A stretch of 64,000 bases of DNA from Pithys albifrons albifrons (lineage: Eukaryota > Chordata > Aves > Passeriformes > Thamnophilidae), in contig NC_092475.1 in assembly GCF_047495875.1 (NCBI RefSeq), positions 7,964,501 through 8,028,500 of the forward strand. Reading direction: 5' to 3'. Below the pieces are notes generated by a model. That model made no database searches and was not told the origin of the DNA. It saw nothing but the letters and a program-made list of their open reading frames with translations. Both the position numbers and the translations under genes were made by a program. This document shows, piece by piece, positions 10,501 through 20,810 of the stretch. The stretch's first letter is position 1. The number at the start of each line of letters is the position of its first letter.

Positions 10501-13500
10501 GTGTTCTCAAGTGATCTGCAGTCAAGGCCATCTCCAGACAGCGAGGGTGGCTCCTCCTCCTCAGGGGCGGTCGGTCATGAGTCGGGCACAGAGCAGAGCT
10601 TGAGCTCACCACAAGCCACCTGCAGTGTGAGCATCTTCCACGTAAGTGGGTCAAACGAGCAAGGCTCAGAGACATCGAAGCTGCAGCAACTGGTGGAAAA
10701 CATTGACAAATCCACTGCTGACCCCAATGAGTGCCTGATCTGTCACCGAGTGCTGAGCTGCCAGAGTTCACTCAAAATGCATTATCGTACTCACACCGGA
10801 GAGAGGCCGTTCAAGTGTAAAATCTGTGGCCGTGCTTTCTCCACTAAAGGGAACCTTAAAACTCACTATGGCGTCCACCGGGCCAATACTCCTCTGAAGA
10901 TGCAACATTCGTGTCCTATTTGCCAGAAGAAGTTTACAAATGCAGTTGTGTTGCAGCAGCATATCCGCATGCACATGGGGGGGCAGATACCCAACACGCC
11001 AATGCCAGAGAACACCTGTGACAGCGCCGATGTGGATCCTGCCGTGGCTGAGAAGAACGGAGACATCAGTCGCCCAGATGAGACCGTGGAAAGCATAGAG
11101 ATGGAAGAGGACATGGACTCTCAGGATGGCCCTAGGAGTTCTTCAAAACCTCCCACTCCATATGATGCACAATCAGAGTCGCCAGCCACGGCAGCCTCCT
11201 TCTCTGGTGTTACAGCTCTGGAGAACCAAATGAAGATTGTCACCTCTTCTCTGAATTTGCAGCGGCAAAGCAGCTTGAAGTCTAGTGACAACGGTTCAGC
11301 AGAAAGCGATGGCATGACAAATGATTCGTCTTCTGTGGCAGGAGATCCAGATTATCAGAATGGCAGGAGTCCTGCTGCCTCAGAGTCAGCGTCGCTCCAG
11401 GCTCTGTCCCCAGCCAACAGCCAAGCTGAGAGTGTGAGGTCAAAGTCACCTACCTTCAACAGTCAAGAAGATTCAGGCATGGGAAGCAAACCAGAGGGTC
11501 CTGAGAATGCTCCTGCAGAAATGGAAGGGGTCATCAGTGCTTTGGATTTAACTTACGGCAATATTGGTCGGAAGGTTATTAAAGAAGAACCCGGGTTACA
11601 CTTTGCAAATGGAGAATATGGTGAGTAATTCAAAATGCTGGTGATAATTTGGGGTGGGGCAGCAGGAATGGAGGAAAAAGATCTCTATAAGGACCAACAG
11701 GAAACAAAGCCTTCTCAGCTTTCCCCTCTTCCTGTTTCCCTGTTAGGATAAGGGCATATGCCCTATTAAGTTTCCCTGCCTAAGTCTGACTCAAAATTCA
11801 ACAAAATTCAAAGGTGTAAGTGCTGTCGTCTCCTGCAAGGAGAGCCATGCACTTACTGTCTTTCATGGGCTCACCTGATACCTCCTTGTAGCTCTTTAAA
11901 GAAACACATTTGTGTTTAGTGGGAAAACTGCTTATCCCAAGATTGTGACCTGAAAGCTCTGGAATAATCTGGGTGTTTTCAGGCTCTTTAGCATTGAGGT
12001 TAATCTTGGTCTATATTTGTGAGACTTCCTAACTCGTAAGCTCACCAACAAAAACCAGGGATGAGCTGATTTGTTTTGGGGTATCCCAGGAAGTGTAGTA
12101 GTAGCCCTGTTGTGTATCTCCGGAGGGCTCTGCAGATCTATTCTTCATGCAGCTTCACAGGCACGGCCTCTGGAGCCTTGGCCAGACTTAAGCTTTGAAG
12201 CAGAGTGAGGTTGGGATAAACATTATCTTTGCTTTCTTTGCAGGTCGAGGCAGTATTCCAGCTGCTTTTGTTAGAGCCCCCCCGGCCCTGATAAAGATGG
12301 AGATGCCCAGCGACCGCCCCATCAGCACTAGCCATTTCATTGGCCCACCATCTCTGTCTCCTGGTGTTGCCCCCCTCCTTGTGCCACGACCCAAGTTCTG
12401 CCGTCCCGCCAAACAGCACATCTGCACTACATGTGGGAAGAACTTCTCCTCTGCCAGTGCCCTGCAGATCCATGAGCGGACCCACACTGGGGAGAAGCCG
12501 TTTGCCTGCACCATCTGTGGGAGAGCCTTTACCACAAAAGGAAACCTGAAGGTAGGTCATCTCTGTGTTGTCATCTCTGTTGGTGAAACTCATACTAGAG
12601 ATGGAAAGACGTGCTAGTATTTGATATTTGACCTCCCTTTGGAGACATTTCTTTTAGTTCCTCAAATAGTTATCTTTGACTTTTGTCTCTCCTTCCTGAG
12701 TTTCTTCACACAGTTTCTTGCTAAACACCGTACTGAGATTGCTTACAGGTCTTCACTTCTGTCCTTGACTTTCCTTTTGGGATGGAAGGGAAAAGCAGGT
12801 TGCTTTTTTTTTCATTTGGATTTGGATGTGTCAAGACATAAACATTCCATAGACTGAATGCTACAAAATGCTGCCTACAGAGTAAATGGTATTACATTGC
12901 ACTGCTTGAAACACTGTGAGATGAGGAGGGATAAAACAAGATAATCCTGAGACGGCACAAAGTACTTGGGGATTGTGTCTAAGCACTTGCTAAAGAAGTG
13001 GTGCGAGTCTGTCCTTGTTGTCAGATGATTCCATTTGCCTTGTGAAGGACTCACAGCTCCCTCACTTGCACAGAGGCTTCTCCCTTCCTGTAAGAACCTC
13101 TTCAGTCCTCTTGTATAAATGCTGATGGGGAGAGAAAATTTACTCTGCAATTTGTGAACAGTTTCTTGCTGGAAGCACTAGCAGAATGTGATGTGGAAGA
13201 TTTCAGCTTAGGTGAAATCTTTCACATTACTTGGTGTTTCTATTCCAGATTATGTGGTGGCTTTTTGCATTATCCAGCATTTTTTCAGTATAGTCTGCTC
13301 ACAGCAGATAACATAGTTTTTATTTTGGGGGGTAAAGCAGCACCTTTGCCACACCTCTTAAAATAAATGTAAAGCACAGTCTTAGCAGTAAAATCTATAG
13401 TGTATTGGTGATGTCAGGCAGTGGAATAACTGTGGCTCACACATGCCAGAAAGAGAACTACCTGGCAAGAGCTACCTGGTTTAAATACTTAGCTGAATGC

Positions 13501-14032
13501 AAATAGGACTTCTTTTGGGCAACTTGACTGTAAACAAAGTGGAACTTTGGTACACCACTAAAGAACAGCAGTATTAATGATTCTCTTCACTTTTACCCCC
13601 CTCTGGAAGGTCCATGTGGGAACTCACATGTGGAATAACTCTGCCAGGCGGGGAAGAAGGCTTTCGATTGATAATCCTATGGCTCTGCTGGGGAATGATC
13701 CCAAGAAGGTATCTGAAATGTTCCCAAAGGATATAATGCCTCCTTCAGTGAGCATTGACCCCACAGTGTGGAATCAGTACGCAGCAGTTCTCAGCAATGG
13801 CATCGCCATGAAGACCAACGAGATCTCGGTGATCCAGAGCGGTGGCTTGCCCACCCTCCCGGTCACCATCGGGGGTGGCTCGGCCATAAACACTGCTACA
13901 GTCTCCAAAATAGATGGGACCCAGTCTGGGACTGGTTCTGAAACAGAGAAGGCCAGTGGTGCTGCTGCAGACAATGTGCCAAAACACCAGTTCCCTCACT
14001 TCATGGAGGAGAACAAAATCGCTGTTAGTTAA
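1511..14032 (+). CDS. SALL4: SALL4, spalt-like zinc-finger transcription factor (four exons, complete)
   Basis: The coding sequence joins 1511-1580, 9086-11620, 12244-12551 and 13610-14032, giving 1111 residues (human SALL4 is about 1053). The protein is a nuclear repressor of stem cells, germ cells and limb buds. It recruits the NuRD deacetylase complex and binds AT-rich DNA. Visible in order: NuRD-binding peptide at residues 1-12 (begins [11 protein letters not shown]); KRCR nuclear-localisation-like motif at 40-43; atypical C2HC finger (C50, C53, H66, C70); glutamine-rich oligomerisation segment at about 199-223; a finger pair at 372-420; a three-finger cluster at 573-653; and a C-terminal pair at 929-977. 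The C terminus ends ENKIAVS, as in human SALL4. The start has a good context (A at -3). Exon structure, the long second exon and ATP9A downstream all favour SALL4 over SALL1, SALL2 or SALL3. The acidic stretch after the NuRD peptide is much shorter than in human. Confidence 0.97.
2340..2770. promoter_or_regulatory. CpG-rich block in SALL4 intron 1
   Basis: A GC- and CpG-dense segment separated from the promoter island by about 200 bases of AT-rich sequence. Open frames run through it in several frames on both strands. That is expected from high GC content, and none resembles a protein. It is probably part of an extended unmethylated promoter domain. Confidence 0.5.
3180..3540. promoter_or_regulatory. 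CpG-rich block in SALL4 intron 1
   Basis: A third CpG-rich patch of about 360 bases with a T-run near 3308-3322. It immediately precedes the AT-rich candidate regulatory block at 3580-3900. No coding potential is supported. Confidence 0.45.
3580..3900. promoter_or_regulatory. Candidate intronic enhancer, AT-rich with homeodomain-like words
   Basis: An AT-rich but CpG-containing segment between CpG islands. It holds repeated AATAATAA/TAATGA-type homeodomain words at about 3633-3650 and 3719-3731, a TTATCT GATA-type core near 3739-3744 and a CAGGTG E-box near 3863. The function is inferred only from composition, position and motif density. Confidence 0.35.
4490..4930. promoter_or_regulatory. 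CpG-rich block in SALL4 intron 1, possible alternative first-exon region
   Basis: The densest CpG patch downstream of exon 1. Inside it, CAG is followed by a good donor, GTAACT, at 4804. This is the arrangement expected of an alternative, possibly non-coding, first exon. There is no transcript evidence available here. Confidence 0.4.
4960..5250. promoter_or_regulatory. Candidate intronic enhancer with AP-1, GATA and E-box words
   Basis: Just past the last CpG patch the sequence shows a GATA-type GGATAA near 4984, a perfect AP-1 site TGACTCA at 4999-5005, a second GATA-type AGATAA near 5012-5017 and a palindromic CACGTG at 5053-5058. The cluster spans about 75 bases. It is suggestive only; no cross-species alignment was possible. 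Confidence 0.35.
9086..11620 (+). CDS. SALL4: SALL4 coding exon 2 (main zinc-finger exon)
   Basis: Acceptor TTTTAAG at 9085, donor GTGAGT at 11621, phase 1 at both ends, so the whole exon is a symmetric cassette. It encodes residues 24-869. These include the C2HC finger, the Q-rich segment, finger pair 1 (C372 to H420), the triple cluster (C573 to H653) and the Ser/Pro-rich spacer that follows. Spalt proteins characteristically pack most of the protein into one large second exon. An internal GTAAGT donor at 10130 is described separately. Confidence 0.97.
10130..10135 (+). promoter_or_regulatory. SALL4: Internal splice donor in exon 2 predicting the SALL4B isoform
   Basis: A perfect GTAAGT lies inside the Cys372 codon of the first paired finger. 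Splicing after base 10129 leaves one base of that codon, and exon 3 supplies the two bases needed to rebuild Cys and continue in frame at Arg870. The product would be 614 residues, close to the 616 of human SALL4B. It would lack finger pair 1 and the triple cluster and keep the C-terminal pair. Confidence 0.7.
11621..12243 (+). other. SALL4: SALL4 intron 2
   Basis: A 623-base intron with donor GTGAGT and acceptor TTTGCAG, phase 1. I see no repeat, RNA gene or coding potential in it. Confidence 0.9.
12244..12551 (+). CDS. SALL4: SALL4 coding exon 3
   Basis: Encodes residues 869-971: a Pro-rich linker, the first C-terminal finger (C929 onward) and most of the second finger up to GNLK. The donor is GTAGGT at 12552, phase 0. 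In mammals this C-terminal pair is the main AT-rich DNA reader of SALL4. Like its human counterpart, the exon interrupts the last finger just before its zinc-binding histidines. Confidence 0.96.
12552..13609 (+). other. SALL4: SALL4 intron 3
   Basis: A 1058-base intron, phase 0. It ends in a pyrimidine-rich tract and the less common acceptor AAG at 13607-13609. Nothing else is recognisable inside. Confidence 0.88.
13610..14032 (+). CDS. SALL4: SALL4 coding exon 4 and stop codon
   Basis: Encodes residues 972-1111 and the TAA at 14030-14032. It supplies the last two zinc ligands (H973, H977) of the C-terminal finger pair, then the conserved C-terminal domain with the [10 protein letters not shown] and ENKIAVS signatures of SALL proteins. 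The HVGTHMWNN linker resembles SALL1/SALL3 more than human SALL4. Confidence 0.96.
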   Translation, partial: VHVGTHMWNNSARRGRRLSIDNPMALLGNDPKKVSEMFPKDIMPPSVSIDPTVWNQYAAVLSNGIAMKTNEISVIQSGGLPTLPVTIGGGSAINTATVSKIDGTQSGTGSETEKASGAAADNVPKHQFPHFMEENKIAVS

Positions 14033-15750
14033 AAACTCTAGTGAAGTTGACATACAGAAAGAACAAATATATATATACACAAACATATATTTTTAAGAGA
14101 TTCCACTTCAGCCTCCTATTTTCCTATTGACGTGCAAATGATTTTATGGTTGTCTTTGTAAGAGTTGCCCAGAGTACAATCATGATATTGCTTTGCAAAT
14201 AGTAAATAAGAAAGAGTAGGATTTCCTTCTATTTGGAAAGATGCGGGTCTTGCAAAGTAGTTCTTGCGTGTGACTTTAATGTGTACAGCCTTACAGAAGT
14301 TTCTACAACTTGAAATTCCAAAGGTTAGAATATTTACCTTTCTTTAGAGTGATACTTGGGGGTTTTGAATAGAGTGGAAGCAACCTACTGTTGATGGAAA
14401 AGCTTCTATTTGCTGATGAGAACTGAAAACTATTAATGCGGGTAAATATCCTAGAATGTCTGCCACCCTCCTAGAAAGAATTTTTCTGTTTGGATTTTTG
14501 GCTCTGTGTGGTTTCTGAATGTACTTTTTACTATAATGGCTATAAAAACTACATTTTTTTTAAATTACTTTTTTTTTCTCAGAAGTTCTATGGAAAGAAG
14601 TTGCTGTTTTTCTTTAGTCACTGCTCCTAAGTAATTAATTCTCTGTATTGTTTGCTGCTTATTTAATGCTACTACTAGGACAGTCCTCCAAATGTAGTGC
14701 CAAAATTCCTACTTCCAAAGATGTGCAGTTTTTCCTAGATGTTTTATTTCAATACCAAGAGCCCCAAACAAGCATGGGTGGGTATGTATATACTTTTTTT
14801 TGTTTGTTTTGTTTCCTCTTGAAAGGGAAGACTTGCCTTGGGAAGTCAGGTCTAAAAGCTCTGCAAGGAATCTCAGGTGACTGTTGCAATTCAGCATGGG
14901 AACTGGTTTCCTTAGCAAGAGACTTTTTTTTTTTTTAATTTGGGTAATTTAGGAGATCAGTCTGTGTAAACCTGTATTTAAATATGAAGTATTCATGCTT
15001 AGGTTAAATGTTTTGTGGGTTTTTGGATGGCATTCCTACTCTGGTCATTAAGTTTCTTGGTGGTCTGTGAATTTGCATTCTACCAAAATGGTAATTAATG
15101 ATCCATGTGTGTTGTATGAAGGTTGCTGGGATAGTCATCTGGATTCTAAGTTATCTACCTCATTTTTTCCTTTTGTAGTTGTAGTGTCTATTTTTCTAAT
15201 AATGACCACTGTAATGACTGAGATTCAAGCAGATGCTTCCATGCACTATGTGAAACCAAAACCTGATGTATTAGTGGAAGCACCTGAAGAGTTACTGGAC
15301 TGACCTTTCACTATTCCTCTGCTGCCTGCTGGAACTGGATGTGTAATGGGATCTGAACCAGACTGGAAAGTGAGCGTTTGCTACAGAAGGACTGAAGGAT
15401 GGAAAGAAATCTCACTGTTGACTGCAGGAAATCTTCAAGTCCAGTCTCTGTTGTGGAAGGCCCCAAAAATGCAGATTACCAAAAGTTTGTGTAATGTTGT
15501 TGCACCTGATTCTTGCTTATGATCTCTGTATGCCGAGTTGTGCCTTTCCTGCTGGACTTGTAAGTAAGAACATACCAGTACCTGTTTACACTGTAAAATG
15601 GATATTGTTACATAGACCATGCAAAAGGCATCCCAATTGTCACGTTTCTACATTGTGAATGTATGACTTTTGAGAACTCTGTAGTTTTGAGTATCTACTG
15701 ATGCATTTCTGTTGACATTTTTGAGAATAAATTTTGGGATGGCTTTTTCA
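14033..15750 (+). other. SALL4: SALL4 3' UTR
   Basis: About 1.7 kb of AT-rich sequence runs from the stop codon to a canonical polyadenylation signal, similar in size to the human 3' UTR. It contains T-runs near 14549, 14570 and 14925 and an (AT)n patch at about 14066-14094. An open frame at 15067-15303 (78 codons) is most likely chance. The end is estimated from the signal. Confidence 0.75.
15726..15731 (+). terminator. SALL4: SALL4 polyadenylation signal AATAAA
   Basis: A canonical AATAAA, about 1.7 kb after the stop codon and followed within 60 bases by T- and GT-rich sequence. Cleavage is expected about 10-30 bases downstream. It is the first canonical signal after the coding region that I noticed. 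Confidence 0.75.
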
Positions 15751-18700
15751 CACTTAGTGCTTAAATTTTTCTGGCAAAGTGTTTGTCTCCTGAAGAGTGA
15801 GTTCAAGAGGCAGCATGCTGTCTCACTCCAGGGACTTCAATCCATCATCTAGTTAGGCTTTAGTTAGTTACGTAAAACAATAGGAACCAGGTAGGAGTGG
15901 AGAAGTCTCTAGATCAGTTCCTTGGGAACTACTGGGGTTTGATACAGGAATTGGTATGTGCCAGGCTTGTTGATTTCCACACTAGAATAGAATGACAGGA
16001 ATATGTACAATAATTGCCATACTGAGATCACTTGAGAAAGGGAAAAGAATATTAAGTTATCACATTGCCAGTGCCTGAGAATGCTGGCTGCACAGAAAAA
16101 GGATAAATTACTTCCCCTAAAGAACAAAGGAAAACAGTTCTGAGGACAGGCCTGATGTAATGAAAAGTGCTGCGATTCTGATTCTTGCAACCTAAACTAG
16201 CAAGTGTATTTTGGGCTTGGGAGGTAACAGTGGAGGAAAAACAGTGCAGAACCAGGGAATCCTTAAGGTGCACCTTTTCAGAATGGGAGCTACGTGGTCC
16301 TGGTGCTCCTTGCACAATATTTGGGAGTGCACAGAAAGGCAGAAGGGAAACACTTGTTCTCTAGGCTCTACCAGCAAGCTCTGGAGGAATGAGAAAAGGT
16401 GTGGGGAGGGCATGACCAGGTATGAGATGGTCCAGGAAGGTGGGCAAAATAAACAAGAACAGAATGAAAGATAACACTCAGTGGTTGCACAGAAAGGTAG
16501 AAAGTGTACAATGCTTCACTAGAACATAAAGTTGTTATAAAGCAGTACCCTAGTCCCTGGAGGCAAAATACCTGGTGCAAGAGAAAACATGGTCCTTCTG
16601 TGCTCGGGGAAACCAAGGGATGAGAACCTGACCCAACAGTGAGGTGGTGGTAAGTGAAAACTACACCCTCGTGCTGGTGTGGATACTTTGTGCAGCTCCT
16701 GAGCCTACAACCTGCTTGGAGAACAGTTGTTGCTCTGGTGATGGAGCTGTTGCTCTGTGCCTTCCAGTGGTGGGCAGGATTTCTGGTTGGTTCCTTACCC
16801 TGGTGCTGAGGATGTGCTGCCTATGCAGCAGATCGAGGAGCAGTGTGGTGTGGGGAAAGGAGGGTGTTGAGTTTGCAGGAGAGGAGGATCATGTCTAAAA
16901 TCTGCCCTAAGTGGGAAATCGCTCTCTGGCATGGGCCAACCATGGGTATTGTGAAGAAGTGCCCTGGCTGTTATAAAAAGCCTTCTCTTTGCTGACAGCT
17001 TGATACCAAGTGATATAATGCCATGAAAATTTGTTAGTAGGAGAAAGAGAGAAGTTTTGCCCGCTGTCCTGGGTCTTTGCACCTTAGTAGATTCTGATGT
17101 CTCCTCATCCAAACAGCTCCTGAGGTTTAGAGGTCTCTTTCTTAAATACAGATTCTGCACTTGTCCCATGAGGGCTGAGCACACCTTACAGCTTTATCTC
17201 AAAAGCTTCTGAGCTGTGGGGCTCTGCCTGCCTATTCATGACCATCTATAAGAATCTTTTGCTGCCTTTTAACTGAATTGGTCAATAGGTTGGAAGTTAA
17301 GGGAAGATGAGAAGGGAGACAAGTTTAACCATGAGTGCTGGTCTAGAATTAAAATGTCAGGAAACTGCTGGGAAACCAGGACAGCAAGTGCTTTTTGCAA
17401 GCACGTGTGTGATGCCCCTGCAGCAGAAGGTTACTCAGGGAATCGGGTTGATTCATCCAGTGCCTGCCTTGGCTGAGTGGCAGCACTGAGATCAAACAAT
17501 GTGGCTTGGCAGAAACACTGCAGGGCTTTGCTCTCCAGGCCACTGTGTCAAGTGTTTGCTGTGCCCAAAGCTGTGTCTGCTCAGTGACAAGGCAGCTCCA
17601 GGCTGGAGCTTGGCAGGATCCCTGGCTAAGACTGCCAGCAAGCCATGGATCTTATCACAAGAGTTGGAGAAGGGGCAGGACTATCAGCCTCTGTCCCCAC
17701 AGCAAAAGCTGTGCCATAGGGGCATTTCTGCTGGAGAGAGCTGCAGGGGGGACTGTATTTGCAAAGCAGGCAGGACTGGGAATTACCTGCTCTCCTGCTT
17801 GTAAGGGCTGAACCAACACCTGAAACTGTGTGCTGGAACTCCCTGCACTGGCAAGAATGTGCAGTTTACAGTAACATTGCACCTTAACAATTGAAAAAGA
17901 CAACTGATTCTTCCCTTTGCTGGTGTAAATTAGGAACAAGGTTATCAAAGCTAACGCAGCTACAGTGGTGTGAGAGCAGAGTGAGCATGGTATGTGTGCT
18001 GTCTCTGGTCATTAGCCTCTCTTCTTGCCTGAAGGACTTTCTTGTTCTTATTTGTTATTGCTTACTTTGCTCATTGTGCAGAGGATTTGCAGGCTGTTGC
18101 TTTTGTGTAAGTAGCATATTTGCTTGCAGGAGCTGAGGTAAAGGCTGGATTATTTAAAAAGCTAAATTTGAACTTAAAAGTTGCATTGCTTTAAAAAGAA
18201 AAAAGAACATTAGCTCTAATGTATTAGCTCTAGTGTTCCTCTAAAGAAAGATTTCTTTTAACCTTCTCCTTCTGTTCAGAACTTTGCAAAAAGTCAACTT
18301 TGAGGAGTGAGATTGGCTGACAGTCATGTAGATAACCAGCTCTTGGGGCTGAGCTCAGCCAAGACAATTGCCTTTCCACAGCTGGCAGTGAGGAGATGGG
18401 AGCCTTCCCAGGCTGCTGATAAATGGAACATGGAGCAAAGGGTGAATGACCACTGAACTGGGATCAGCAGAGGGGACAGGACCTGGCTGAGACTCTTGCA
18501 CTGATGGGATGGCAGAGAGTGACTGAAACAAAGGAGAAGGGAGGAGTACTGCATTATTTTTTTCACTTTTTACTGTTTACTGCAGGGTTTGCAGTCTGTT
18601 TGCAGTCAGGGAAGGCAATGGCTTCTGTCTGCAAAATACCAAGCAGAAAGCTGCTGTACAGTGTGTGATCCCATGAGGTTACTGCTCAGGGTGGAGGCTT

Positions 18701-19427
18701 TCTGGTGATCTTTGTGTGGTGTGCTCAGCCCAGAGAGCCCTTCTCTGCAAGCCCTTCCTGTGGGCTCCCAGCTCCCCACTGAGGGCTCTGCACTGGTGGG
18801 ATGTGGGTGAGCTGGACTCTTGTGTGTTTGCCTTCAGCTCACATTCACCACTGACCTAAAAAAACAATCTAGCACTGCACAGCCACAGCAGGACAGGAAC
18901 AACTCAGGGGCAGAGAAAGAACCAGCAGCTATATCCTCCTAGACCCTACTACTATATTAGTTATTTCATTATCGTCTCTTCTGTTTTCTCCACTTTAAGT
19001 TAATTGCTTATGAAGGGCAGTGTTCTTTGCAGCATGGTGTTTGCTGTTAATGCCACCAATACTCAAAACTGTCTGATTTATTGGAAAGCAGGTTTGTTAA
19101 TGCTCATTATAACTGATGCTGTGCTGGACATCCAGTCAATTTATGGCAGCATCCCTCTCCTTTCAGACTTCTTTATTAGCATCTCTGGTTGTCACATCTC
19201 ACAGTCCAAAGATCAGCTTCTCTGGCTTAGTTCCTTCATGCAGAAAATGTCTTAATTCAGAATGAGAACAGGTGGATCTCATTATGGGCCTTGATTTCCA
19301 ATATTTATTTTCAGCAAAATATGGACATGACTAAAGGTTTGTGTAAAACTGGCTCTCTAAAGAAAACAAACCCAAAATCAAGTAAGATTCACAATGTCTA
19401 GTGCTATTGAATATATATTTAGTCAAG

Positions 19428-19530
19428 CATAGAATCTAAATCACAGAGTCATTAAGGCTGGAAAAGCCCTCCAAGAAGGTGTAGTTGCTGGTTCTTTCTG
19501 TGCCCCTTTCAAATTAAATCCAACCCAAAC
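19428..19530 (-). mobile_element. CR1 LINE fragment (truncated 3' end)
   Basis: The + strand shows the reverse complement of a CR1 3' tail: an AGAATC/CACAGAGTC string followed by ATTAAGGCTGGAAAAG and a CCCTCCAAG-type continuation. The element therefore lies on the - strand. Similarity fades after about 19480 and the far end is uncertain. It is heavily 5'-truncated, as most avian CR1 copies are. Confidence 0.7.
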
Positions 19531-20479
19531 ATGCGAGCAAACTGTGAGCTGACCAAAAGTCAAAGCAACCAGTTTATGAAACCATGAGAATCTGAGGGCC
19601 AGGTATACAAAACAGGGTGTGTTTTGAACAGAAAGGTGATGCAGGAGGAATATATGGGGTAAGGAAGTACTTGACAAATAATGTGTATTCTTAATGTAGT
19701 AATATAGAATCAGACTGAAGATCTTTTATGTACATTATCTTCCAGGATACTCACTGGTTTTCCTATGTGTGTGATGCCAGAGGATGCTTTTCAATTGTTA
19801 CCTGAACTGGCTTTACAGTCCTTCACAGTCCTAGAGATCCACTTGGTGAAGTTTGTTTTAGAAAAATTTGTCTCCATGCAGTCTGGATGTTCAGAATACC
19901 AAACATAACTGTTAATTTTTTTTTTTTGAAAACACTCTGGGGTTTTCTCCCATGAAACCAATTTGATTACTAAGGTCCTTAAAGTTCAGCACACATTCAG
20001 ATGATTTGCTGCTTTGGACTACCTAAATTTCTGTATATATTAAAAGTACTTCGCCCCTCTCAACTCATGGTCTTCAGATTTGCTTTTTCTTTGTTTCTTC
20101 CTCAATTCTTTTCAGTCCTAAATGACAAAATAACCACTTCACATAGATTTTGCTTGCTTGTTTGTTTTTTTTTAAGTTTGGAAATATAAAATGTGTAACA
20201 AATACCAATTTATTTTCAGTTGATAACTTTGCATTTTTTTTATCACTCTTTCGGGACGAGTAACACAAAGACAGTAGCCAGATCATTTCAAGAGCTAACA
20301 AAATACAAACTACAAATGTGAGTTTATTTGCCTAGAAAACCTTTTTTTTTCCTTCTTTCTTAGATTTGACAGCTGTCCTCTCTGAATGATGCTTGACTAC
20401 CATGGTTTAGAAGTTAGGTGCTGAAGGGTTGTTTTCTTCTTGAGCCACAACATATAATTATCCGAGGAAGAGAAAGATC

Positions 20480-20810
20480 CTACACAAAGACTGCACTTCC
20501 TCAGATCAGCATGAGCAGTATCTGCCCTCAAACTTCATTATGAGAATGCCAAATGTTCTCTCCATAGCAGAGCCCATGGCAGTAGGAGCTTTATTGTAGT
20601 TTCCCTTAGCAAGTGTTGATGGATTTATGGAGGGCTTCATTAAATATAGGCTTAAAGGATATCCGCTATCGCCCACTTGTCAAAAGGAGAAATAATATCA
20701 AAGCCATCCGTGCAGATCAGAGCTGCAGGTGTTAACAGTGCATGATAATCTGGTAGTGTTTAACTCCCCAATTAATTGCAGTAGTCTTGTCTGAGCCCAG
20801 CCATTCAAAA
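20480..20810. promoter_or_regulatory. Candidate conserved non-coding element
   Basis: A 330-base single-copy-looking block about 5 kb past SALL4 and 5 kb before ATP9A. It mixes CpG-containing words with homeodomain-type cores (AATTAATTGC near 20770-20779, TGATAATC near 20743-20750). It has no coding frame and no repeat similarity. The call rests on texture only and needs alignment. Confidence 0.3.

Noticed and set aside
10642..10647. Second GTAAGT in SALL4 exon 2
   Set aside because: It lies in phase 0, while exon 3 needs one leading base, so use of this donor would shift the frame. It is likely just His-Val-Ser coding sequence.
11621..11628. SALL4 ending at the TAA just past exon 2 (834-codon frame)
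   Set aside because: The frame reads into intron 2. The GTGAGT donor and in-frame exons 3 and 4 restore the conserved C terminus.
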